Shown piece after piece: positions 42,685 to 50,410 of a stretch of 64,000 nucleotides of DNA (position 1 is its first letter; each line of letters opens with the position of its first letter). The position numbers were made by a program, and so were the translations under genes. Source of the DNA: Bacillota bacterium (GTDB lineage: Bacteria > Bacillota > Clostridia > Lachnospirales > Lachnospiraceae); contig JAMPHT010000006.1 in NCBI GenBank assembly GCA_023663285.1, positions 1 through 64,000 of the forward strand. Direction: 5' to 3'. The notes beneath the pieces were generated by a model that saw only the letters and a list, made by a program, of their open reading frames with translations, did no database searches and was not told the DNA's origin.

Positions 42685-44424
42685 ATGAATGAACTGCACT
42701 ATCAGTTGGACCTGCTGAAGGCTATGAACCAAAAGCTGACAGAAAAGGAAAAAATGTACAAAAGAGTTTTTGAGTTTGCGGAAGGCGCGTTCCTTTACCA
42801 GTCTTTTGAAAACAATCAGATCGCCACGTTCGGGCAGTGGAACAAATTTTTTGATTTTCAGGTGCGGGACACAAAAGACTTTTCAAAATTGCTGGAACTC
42901 GTGGAGGATTCCTGTGTGCCGGAGTTGAAAAATGTGCTTTCTCTGGAAAAGGAGGGGAAGGACAATGCCATTGCGGAGTGTCAGCTGAAAGCAACGAAAG
43001 GATGGCTGCAGTTTAGGACCCTTGTCACCTACACAAAAGACGGGCAGCCGGTGGATAAGGTCATCTATATTTTGAATGTGACAAAGGCCAGGATCCAGAA
43101 TGAGGAGCTGACCTATATGGCATATTATGACGGCCTGACAGGTCTCTATAACCGGAATTACTTTGTTCGCCTGCTGACGGAGTACACAAAGACCGCAAAG
43201 GAAAAGAATGTCATCGTCAGTGTCATGGTCCTTGATATAGATGAATTCCGCAAGGTAAACGACGGTATGGGCATCATGGTGGGGGATGAGCTGGTGCAGC
43301 AGTTTGGATTCTTTTTGAAAGAGATCTGCGGCGATGATATGATTGCCTGCCATCTGCACAGCGACGTGTTCTGTCTTGCCATTTATGACCCCTCCGGGGC
43401 AAGAAGCGTGGACGCCATTTACAGGGCGATCCAGAGGCGTGCAAGGGAGCCTTTCCATATCAGCAGCGGACAGGACATTACCGTCACGGTCAGTATCGGG
43501 GTGGCAGAGTATCCGGAAGCGGCGGCGTCTGCGCTGGAGCTGATGAACTGCGCGGAGCTGGTGGTGTTTAAGTGTAAGAAGCAGGGTAAAAATATGCTTC
43601 AGTATTTTGACGCTCCTATTCTGGAAAATTTCCTGAGCTCCATTGAACTGGAAAACAAACTGAAAAGGGCCGTTTTCAACAATGATTTTCATATGTATTA
43701 TCAGCCCCAGTATTATGCGGGGAACCGCAGGCTCCGGGGCGTGGAGGCGCTGATCCGCTGGAAGGATGCGGACGCGCAGCAGATGATAAGCCCCGCAACC
43801 TTTATCCCCGTTGCGGAGAAGAACGGCTCCATCATCACCATAGGCAGATGGGTGGTGGAGGAGAGCATCCGGCAGTATGCGGCCTGGCGGAAGCAGTTTG
43901 GTTTTCCCTTTATCATGTCTATCAATATTTCCGCATTACAGTATAAGCGGGAAGATTTTGTAGATTCCATCGTGGGGATCTTAAGCCGCTATGAGGTGCG
44001 GCCCTCCGAGGTGGAGCTGGAGATCACGGAGAGCGTGCTGATCGACGATTTCAAGGCGGTTTACGAAAAGCTGAAAATACTTAGGAATTACGGGATCAGA
44101 ATATCTTTGGATGATTTCGGAACAGGATTTTCCTCTCTGTCCTATCTGAAAAAGCTGCCCATTGATACGCTGAAGATCGACAAGTCCTTTATTGATACGG
44201 TGCTGACGGATTCGACGACCAGGGTCATTACGGAATCCATCATCAATATGGTGAAATCCCTGGGATTTGAATCCATTGCCGAGGGTGTGGAGGAGGAGCA
44301 GCAATATAACTATCTGCACGCCATCGGATGCGATGTGATCCAGGGCTATCTGTTCAACAAGCCTCTGGCGCCGGAAGAGTTGGAGAGTATGCTGGCCAGC
44401 GGGGAACCGATCGCCGCTGTCTGA
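42685..44424 (+). CDS. EAL-domain c-di-GMP phosphodiesterase with degenerate GGDEF
   Basis: 579 residues: N-terminal PAS-like region (1-135), GGDEF-like domain (about 150-310), EAL domain (about 325-570). The GGDEF active motif is replaced by HSDVF (HLHSDVFCLAIY), so it probably lacks cyclase activity. The EAL side keeps EALIRW, ITESVL, LDDFGTGFSS and KIDKSFID, expected for an active phosphodiesterase. No membrane segment. Neighbours give no pathway hint. Confidence 0.9.
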   Translation: MNELHYQLDLLKAMNQKLTEKEKMYKRVFEFAEGAFLYQSFENNQIATFGQWNKFFDFQVRDTKDFSKLLELVEDSCVPELKNVLSLEKEGKDNAIAECQLKATKGWLQFRTLVTYTKDGQPVDKVIYILNVTKARIQNEELTYMAYYDGLTGLYNRNYFVRLLTEYTKTAKEKNVIVSVMVLDIDEFRKVNDGMGIMVGDELVQQFGFFLKEICGDDMIACHLHSDVFCLAIYDPSGARSVDAIYRAIQRRAREPFHISSGQDITVTVSIGVAEYPEAAASALELMNCAELVVFKCKKQGKNMLQYFDAPILENFLSSIELENKLKRAVFNNDFHMYYQPQYYAGNRRLRGVEALIRWKDADAQQMISPATFIPVAEKNGSIITIGRWVVEESIRQYAAWRKQFGFPFIMSINISALQYKREDFVDSIVGILSRYEVRPSEVELEITESVLIDDFKAVYEKLKILRNYGIRISLDDFGTGFSSLSYLKKLPIDTLKIDKSFIDTVLTDSTTRVITESIINMVKSLGFESIAEGVEEEQQYNYLHAIGCDVIQGYLFNKPLAPEELESMLASGEPIAAV

Positions 44425-44470
44425 AGTGAAAATGAACCGTTGTCCGGGTGTCCGGGCGGCAGGATGGGAG

Positions 44471-45826
44471 ATGTCTGTGAGAGAATTTGTAGGACGCGGC
44501 GCAGAAATGAGCTTTTTGGAACAGCATTACGGTTCACCGGGCAGTCAGATGGTGGTGGTCTACGGCAGTAAGGGCGTGGGGAAAACCAGGCTGCTTCAGG
44601 AATTCTGCAGGGACAGAAGGTCCTTTTATTATCTTGCCAGAGCCTGCTCGGAGCGGGAGCAGTGCTGCCAGTGGGGAGGCGAGCTGAGAGAAAAGGGCGC
44701 TGCCGTGTCAAAGTATCCGGACTACGAGGAATTGCTGAAAGCTTCCGTGGCGGAGAGGGAGACAGAAAAGCAGGTGCTTGTCATCGACGAGTTTCAGCAT
44801 ATGCTGAAGGGGGATACGGTCTTTTTTGGGAAGCTGGCGGAATTTATGGAAAACAGGCTCTCAAGCCGGCCTGTGATGATCGTGCTCTGTACCTCGGCGT
44901 CGGGCTGGGTGGAGAACCATATGGTGGAAAAGCTGGGAAGCCGGGCGGCGGCCATCGGCGGGTTCCTGAAGGTGCGGGAATTGAAGTTTGCCAAGATGCG
45001 CAGGATGTTTCCCGGCTATTCCTTTGAGGACTGTATGCGTATCTATGCGGTGCTCGGCGGAGTTCCGGGTTACTGGATGAACTTTCGGCAGGATTTAAGC
45101 GCCGGGGAAAATATCATCCGGAATATTCTGGCAAAGGAAAGCCGTCTGTATGGGGAAATGGAAGTATATCTGGAGCAGGAGCTGCGGGAACCGGGGGTGT
45201 ACAACACCATTTTGACGGCTATGGCCAGGGACTGCAACAAGCTGAACGATATATACAGGCATACGGGCTTTTCCAGAGCTAAGATCAGTGTTTACCTGAA
45301 AAACCTGATGGAGCTTGATCTGGTGGAAAAGGTCTATTCTTATGATACGGAGGGAAGAGCCAACGCTCAGAAGGGGATCTACAGGATCGCAAACCCTTAT
45401 GTGAGATTTTATTTCCGTTATCTGTTCCCCAATTCAAGTCTGCTGCAGTTGCTTTCACCGGAGGAATTTTACGACAGGAAAGTGGCCGAATCCTATGACC
45501 TGTATGTGGAGGAGGCGTACCGACGCATCTGCAGGGAACACATGGGCAGGGAGTACCGCGTCGTCGGGGAGTGGCTGGGGAAAACAGGGGCGGTCGATAT
45601 TGTTGCCTCTGACGGACAGGGAGCGGTGGGCGTGGGAGCCTGCGTCTGGTCCAGAAAGATGGAATACAGCGATTATGAATGGCTTTTGTTCTCTATGAAG
45701 AAGGCGCGGCTTGCAAGCAAGGATATCAGGCTTTATTGCGAGCAGGGCTTTGACGACAGTCTGCTGCGGAAAGCGGAGGAGGGCAAAGTGAAGCTGCTTG
45801 GAATCAGGGAAAGCGAAGGTAGGTAA
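44471..45826 (+). CDS. Archaeal-type ATPase with C-terminal DUF234-like domain
   Basis: About 451 residues. N-terminal P-loop VVYGSKGVGKTRLL, Walker B VLVIDEFQHM, then a winged-helix region (SRAKISVYLKNLMELDLV) and a C-terminal nuclease-like domain (YRVVGEWLGKTGAVDIVASD). This layout is the archaeal ATPase/DUF234 family, common in Clostridia, function unknown. Start uncertain: ATG 44471 has GGGAG immediately before it; GTG 44477 has better spacing. Ends four bases before topB. Confidence 0.8.
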   Translation: MSVREFVGRGAEMSFLEQHYGSPGSQMVVVYGSKGVGKTRLLQEFCRDRRSFYYLARACSEREQCCQWGGELREKGAAVSKYPDYEELLKASVAERETEKQVLVIDEFQHMLKGDTVFFGKLAEFMENRLSSRPVMIVLCTSASGWVENHMVEKLGSRAAAIGGFLKVRELKFAKMRRMFPGYSFEDCMRIYAVLGGVPGYWMNFRQDLSAGENIIRNILAKESRLYGEMEVYLEQELREPGVYNTILTAMARDCNKLNDIYRHTGFSRAKISVYLKNLMELDLVEKVYSYDTEGRANAQKGIYRIANPYVRFYFRYLFPNSSLLQLLSPEEFYDRKVAESYDLYVEEAYRRICREHMGREYRVVGEWLGKTGAVDIVASDGQGAVGVGACVWSRKMEYSDYEWLLFSMKKARLASKDIRLYCEQGFDDSLLRKAEEGKVKLLGIRESEGR

Positions 45827-45830
45827 TTTT

Positions 45831-47915
45831 TTGGGAAAGAGTTTGTTTATTGCGGAGAAACCCAGCGTTGCCAGAGAGTTTGCAAACGCGCTGAAAATAA
45901 AGACATCCTCAAGGGACGGCTATCTGGAATCAGAATCGGCCATTGTGACTTGGTGCGTGGGACACCTTGTCACTATGAGTTATCCTGAGGTATATGACGA
46001 AAAGTATAAGCGGTGGAGCTTTGACACCATTCCTTTTCTGCCGGAGGAATTCCGGTACGAGGTCATTGAAAGCGCCAGGAAACAGTACGGGATCGTCAGT
46101 TCCCTGATGAAGCGGCCGGATGTGACCGTCATTTATGTCTGCACCGACTCCGGGCGGGAGGGTGAGTACATTTACAGGCTTGTGGAGCAGATGTCCGGCG
46201 TCACCGGGAAGGAGCGCAGGCGGGTCTGGATCGACTCTCAGACGGAGGAAGAGATCTTAAGGGGCATCCGGGAGGCAAAGGATCTGAGCGAATACGATAA
46301 TCTAAGCGACGCCGCCTATCTGCGGGCAAAGGAAGATTATCTGATGGGCATCAATTTTTCCCGTGTGCTGACCTTAAAATACGGAAAGACGGTGAAGGAT
46401 TACCTGAAGCGGGACAGGGCTGTGATCTCTGTGGGCAGGGTCATGACCTGTGTGCTGGGAATCGTGGTGAACAGGGAGCGGGAGATACGTTCGTTTGTAA
46501 AGACGCCCTTTTACAGGGTGCTGGGAAATTTCAGTCTGAAGGGAAAGAGCTTTTCGGGAGAGTGGAGAGCCGTGGAGGGCTCCCCTTTTTATATGTCGCC
46601 GAAGCTGTATAAGGAGAACGGCTTTCAAAAGCGGGCGGATGCGGAGCAGCTGATCGGGGACCTGCTTGGGATGCCCCCAGGCAGCGTGGCGGGGATGCCG
46701 AAAGTGGCCGCAAGGGTGGAGAGTATCGAGCGGAAGAAGGAGAACAAGAATCCGCCCCTGCTGTATAATCTGGCGGAGCTTCAGAACGACTGTTCCAAAT
46801 ATTTTAAGATCAGCCCCGACCAGACTCTGGGGATCGTGCAGGAGCTGTATGAGAAAAAGCTGGTGACTTATCCCAGGACGGACGCCAGGGTGCTTTCTAC
46901 TGCCGTAGCCAGGGAAATACATAAGAACATCGGGGGCCTGAGAAATTACGGACCCCTTTCCGCCTTTGCGGGAGAGATCCTGGAGAAAGGCAGTTACAAA
47001 GGAATCGCAAAGACCCGGTATGTGAATGACAAGCAGATAACGGACCATTACGCCATTATCCCCACGGGACAGGGGCTGGGCAGCCTGGGCGGGCTTGCGC
47101 CTCTTACGGCGAAGGTGTATGAGCTGATCGCCCGCCGGTTTTTGAGCGTTTTTTATCCGGCGGCAGTATACAGGAAGTTTGCCCTCTGCGTCAGCGTGAA
47201 GGAGGAAAGGTTTTTTGCAAGCTTCAAGGTGTTGGCGGAGGAGGGCTATCAAAAGGTCGCCTATGTATTTAGAAGAGAGGACCGTAAGGACGCCGGCGCC
47301 GGGAAAAAGGAGGCTTCCGGGGAAAGCCCTGTGGAGAACGAAACGAAAAACGGGGAGGAACAGGGCGAGACTGAGATAAAATGTGACGAGGAGTTCACCC
47401 GGCTGTTGATGGCCCTGAAAAAGGGAGAGAGCGTGGAGCTGGAAGGCTTTGAGATCAAGGAAGGGGAGACTTCTCCGCCCAAACGCTACACCTCCGGAAG
47501 CATCATTCTGACTATGGAGAACGCCGGGCAGTTTATCGAGGACGAGGAGCTTCGCGCCCAGATAAAGGGGAGCGGTATCGGCACCAGCGCCACACGGGCG
47601 GAGATACTGAAAAAACTGGTGAATATTGAGTACCTTGCCCTGAACAAAAAGAGCCAGGTGCTGACGCCCACATTGATGGGGGAAATGATCTATGATGTGG
47701 TCAGCGGTTCCATCAGGGCGCTGCTGGATCCTTCCCTGACGGCCAGTTGGGAAAAAGGGCTGACCCTGGTGGCGGAGGGAGAGATCACGTCGGGAGAGTA
47801 CATGGATAAGCTGTCAGGCTTTGTGGGCAGGCGCACGGAATACGTAAAGCGGCTGAACAATCAAAGACAGCTTTACGGGCTGTTTGACGCGGCAGCGGCA
47901 AATTACAAAAGGTAA
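45831..47915 (+). CDS. topB: DNA topoisomerase III
   Basis: Type IA topoisomerase that decatenates DNA. About 694 residues. Toprim motifs LFIAEKPSVAREF and CTDSGREGEYIYRL, the gate region ISVGRVMT, and the active tyrosine in VTYPRTDARVLS. TTG start at 45831 with AAGGTAGG upstream; an earlier in-frame TTG lies inside the preceding gene. A charged insert (KEASGESPVENETKNGEEQ) interrupts the core before the last third. No C-terminal zinc fingers. Confidence 0.93.
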   Translation: MGKSLFIAEKPSVAREFANALKIKTSSRDGYLESESAIVTWCVGHLVTMSYPEVYDEKYKRWSFDTIPFLPEEFRYEVIESARKQYGIVSSLMKRPDVTVIYVCTDSGREGEYIYRLVEQMSGVTGKERRRVWIDSQTEEEILRGIREAKDLSEYDNLSDAAYLRAKEDYLMGINFSRVLTLKYGKTVKDYLKRDRAVISVGRVMTCVLGIVVNREREIRSFVKTPFYRVLGNFSLKGKSFSGEWRAVEGSPFYMSPKLYKENGFQKRADAEQLIGDLLGMPPGSVAGMPKVAARVESIERKKENKNPPLLYNLAELQNDCSKYFKISPDQTLGIVQELYEKKLVTYPRTDARVLSTAVAREIHKNIGGLRNYGPLSAFAGEILEKGSYKGIAKTRYVNDKQITDHYAIIPTGQGLGSLGGLAPLTAKVYELIARRFLSVFYPAAVYRKFALCVSVKEERFFASFKVLAEEGYQKVAYVFRREDRKDAGAGKKEASGESPVENETKNGEEQGETEIKCDEEFTRLLMALKKGESVELEGFEIKEGETSPPKRYTSGSIILTMENAGQFIEDEELRAQIKGSGIGTSATRAEILKKLVNIEYLALNKKSQVLTPTLMGEMIYDVVSGSIRALLDPSLTASWEKGLTLVAEGEITSGEYMDKLSGFVGRRTEYVKRLNNQRQLYGLFDAAAANYKR

Positions 47916-47936
47916 ATCAGTCTTGCATGAAGTGAC

Positions 47937-48075
47937 GGCGGCAGGTGACAGTCATCCTCATGCAGATATGCTTTCGCTTGGAGGCGCGACGTAACGGTAC
48001 GTAAGCAGGCAGAATACGCCTGCTAAGTACCGACGTCTTGCACAGTCTGCATGAGAACGATTGTCACCTGCCGCC
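47937..48075. repeat. Nested long inverted repeat after topB
   Basis: Outer arms of 30 bases, 47937-47966 and 48046-48075, match at 27 positions (start GGCGGCAGGTGACA). Inner arms 47988-48010 and 48018-48037 pair as GACGT, GGTAC and AGCAGGC with their complements. The whole of about 140 bases folds into one long hairpin. No T-tract and no coding frame. It resembles a MITE or REP-type element, though no target-site duplication was recognised. Confidence 0.75.
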
Positions 48076-48140
48076 TGTAGCAGACGGCGAGGCTGAAGGA
48101 ATCGGTATAGAAGAGTATAGAAGAAAAGGAGAATGACGAC

Positions 48141-48806
48141 ATGAGCGGCATTACGGTTACAGATCTGTATGATTTAAAGGAGACCATAGCAGCGGAGCTG
48201 TTTAAGGATGTGACATACCCATGGGAGGTGCTGCCCAGGATACATGACTTTATTCTGGCGCTGGGCAGTACCCTGCCGGAGGCGCTGTATGAAAAGAAGG
48301 TCGGGGATATCTGGATCGCCAGGAGTGCAAAGGTAGCCCCCACTGCTTGTCTGAACGGCCCCCTGATCGTGGACGAGGAGGCGGAGATCCGCCACTGCGC
48401 TTACATACGGGGCAATGCCATTGTGGGAAAGGGAGCCGTGGTAGGCAATTCCACGGAGCTGAAAAATGTAGTGCTGTTTAATAAAGTCCAGGTGCCTCAT
48501 TACAATTATGTGGGCGACAGTGTGCTGGGCTTTCGCTCCCACATGGGCGCAGGCTCCATCACCTCCAATGTGAAGAGCGACAAGACTCTGGTGGTGGTGA
48601 AGGGAGAGGATATCCGCATTGAGACGGGACTGAAAAAGATGGGCGCCATGCTGGGAGACAACGTGGAGGTGGGCTGCAACAGCGTATTGAATCCGGGCAC
48701 CGTCATCGGCAGGGAGTCAAACATTTATCCCACATCCATGGTGCGGGGAGTGGTGCCCGCCCACAGCATCTATAAAACCAGGACGGAAATTGTAGAAAAA
48801 ATTTGA
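48141..48806 (+). CDS. Left-handed beta-helix acyltransferase
   Basis: 221 residues with hexapeptide repeats (for example IRGNAIVGKGAVVGN; LGDNVEVGCNSVLNPGTVIG). It resembles the GlmU C-terminal acetyltransferase half, but lacks the pyrophosphorylase half. The acceptor is unknown. ATG with AAAAGGAG. The GH28 gene starts 25 bases after it. Confidence 0.8.
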   Translation: MSGITVTDLYDLKETIAAELFKDVTYPWEVLPRIHDFILALGSTLPEALYEKKVGDIWIARSAKVAPTACLNGPLIVDEEAEIRHCAYIRGNAIVGKGAVVGNSTELKNVVLFNKVQVPHYNYVGDSVLGFRSHMGAGSITSNVKSDKTLVVVKGEDIRIETGLKKMGAMLGDNVEVGCNSVLNPGTVIGRESNIYPTSMVRGVVPAHSIYKTRTEIVEKI

Positions 48807-48831
48807 AAGCAATGGAAAGGCGGTCATAAGC

Positions 48832-50151
48832 ATGACATACAATATTCTGGATTTTGGGGCGGTGGGAGACGGAGCAGTGAACGACGCCGGAGCGATACAG
48901 GCGGCCATCGACGCCTGCAGCGCAAACGGAGGGGGAAGAGTGGTAGTGCCCGCCGGCAGGTTATTTAAGACAGGATCCATCGTGCTGAAAGCAAATGTGG
49001 AATTTCATCTGGAAACGGGGGCAGTTTTAAAGGCAAGCGAGAAGCTGGAGGACTACGCGCCGGTGGATACACAGCCGGGCGGAACAGGAATGCCTGCGCC
49101 CAGAGACGTTCCCTCTTACGTGAACAGCGAATATGACGGAAAGCCCTTTCATTACTTTATTTATGCCAGGGACGCGGAATGTGTGCAGATCACAGGGTTT
49201 GGCAGGATCGACGGCTCGGAGGAGATCTACCACGGGCAGGAAGGCAGCTATCATGTGGAGGGAGCGTTTTATCCCAGGATCCCCATGCTTTTGCTGGAAA
49301 AAGTGAACCATCTTACCGTTCAGGATGTGACGCTGCAGAATAGCGGCTTCTGGACGTTACACATGGCAGGCTGTGAGGATGTGCTGATAAACGGCATCCG
49401 TATTTTGAACAGCCTGAAAATGGCTAATTCAGACGGGATCGATCCGGATCATTGCAGGAATGTCCGAATCGTAAACTGTCACATTGAATGTGCGGATGAC
49501 TGTATCGTGCTGAAAAACACAAAGGCATACGAGGCATACGGTCCCTGCGAAAATATTCTGATCACCGGCTGTACCCTGGTATCTACAAGCGCCGCCATCA
49601 AATTTGGCACGGAAGGCGAATCACCGTTTAGAAATATTATTGTGGAAAACTGTATTATCAGCCGCAGTAACCGCGGATTTTCTCTGCAGCTTCGGGATAA
49701 GGGCTATATGGAAAATGTGATGGTTTCCAATGTCCATATAGAAACCAGACGCTTTTCCCAGGAATGGTGGGGGCGTGCGGAGCCAATCTATATTACTGCC
49801 ATTGACAGAAAACAGGGCGTGAACGCAGGCCATATCAGGAATGTGTGTTTTCGGGATATTTTCTGTGAAGGCGAAAACGGGATCCTGCTTTGGGCGGGCG
49901 AAGGCAAAAACATAGAAAATATTCGGTTTGAAAATGTGAGCGTAAGGCTGAAGAAAAAATCAAAATGGATCTCGGATGGCTACGATCTTCGCCCCTGTGA
50001 GGGGGACGGAGTCATAGGCGGCGGGATCCACGGGTTTTATGCCCACAATATCAAGGGGCTGGAGCTTAAGGGAGTTGTCCTGGAAATGGACGAGGATATG
50101 AAAGCTGCCGTGAAGGACTTGAGCCTGTATGAGGATGTGGAACTGAAATAA
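48832..50151 (+). CDS. GH28 glycoside hydrolase (polygalacturonase family)
   Basis: 439 residues, right-handed beta-helix. Catalytic Asp residues in NSDGIDPDHC and ADDCIVLK, and the family start ILDFGAVGDGAVNDAGAIQAAID. No signal peptide, so it probably acts on oligosaccharides imported into the cytoplasm. Pectin-derived oligogalacturonides are the likely substrates, but GH28 also includes xylogalacturonan and rhamnogalacturonan enzymes. Confidence 0.9.
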   Translation: MTYNILDFGAVGDGAVNDAGAIQAAIDACSANGGGRVVVPAGRLFKTGSIVLKANVEFHLETGAVLKASEKLEDYAPVDTQPGGTGMPAPRDVPSYVNSEYDGKPFHYFIYARDAECVQITGFGRIDGSEEIYHGQEGSYHVEGAFYPRIPMLLLEKVNHLTVQDVTLQNSGFWTLHMAGCEDVLINGIRILNSLKMANSDGIDPDHCRNVRIVNCHIECADDCIVLKNTKAYEAYGPCENILITGCTLVSTSAAIKFGTEGESPFRNIIVENCIISRSNRGFSLQLRDKGYMENVMVSNVHIETRRFSQEWWGRAEPIYITAIDRKQGVNAGHIRNVCFRDIFCEGENGILLWAGEGKNIENIRFENVSVRLKKKSKWISDGYDLRPCEGDGVIGGGIHGFYAHNIKGLELKGVVLEMDEDMKAAVKDLSLYEDVELK

Positions 50152-50171
50152 GACATGGACCTCTCTTTTAC

Positions 50172-50215
50172 TTAAAATAACTTAAAATTAGTTAAAATTT
50201 ATATTTTATTAAAAT
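50172..50215. promoter_or_regulatory. Phased TTAAAAT repeats upstream of GH36
   Basis: TTAAAAT begins at 50172, 50182 and 50192 (10-bp spacing) and again at 50209. The block TAAAATTAGTTAAAA (50183-50197) recurs exactly upstream of the GH26 gene (63072-63086). Could be a repressor operator shared by both genes; the phased A-tracts might also bend DNA. Confidence 0.5.
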
Positions 50216-50264
50216 TAATTTGTGGATTTTATCTATTTCAAAATGGACAGGTTTCCCATATGAT

Positions 50265-50388
50265 AAAGTGTGAACGGAATGAAGATTTTCTAAGGCGTCA
50301 AAAGACGCCGCCTAAGAAAATCTAATCATTCCGGGAAGAATCCGCAGGCGGATTCTTCCGGTTTGGTGGCGGACAACGTCCGCTTTTT
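50265..50388 (+). repeat. Hairpin element and terminator-like stem before GH36
   Basis: GGAATGA-AGATTTTCT-AAGGCGTC pairs with GACGCC-CCTAAGAAAATCT-TCATTCC (50275-50332). Next is a perfect GGAAGAATCCGC/GCGGATTCTTCC hairpin (50334-50359). Then GCGGAC/GTCCGC followed by TTTTT (50369-50388) looks like an intrinsic terminator only 22 bases before the GH36 start. The first 21 bases match 41513-41533. So transcripts from upstream face a possible attenuator. Confidence 0.65.
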
Positions 50389-50410
50389 ATGGGGAAAGGG
50401 GCATGATGAT

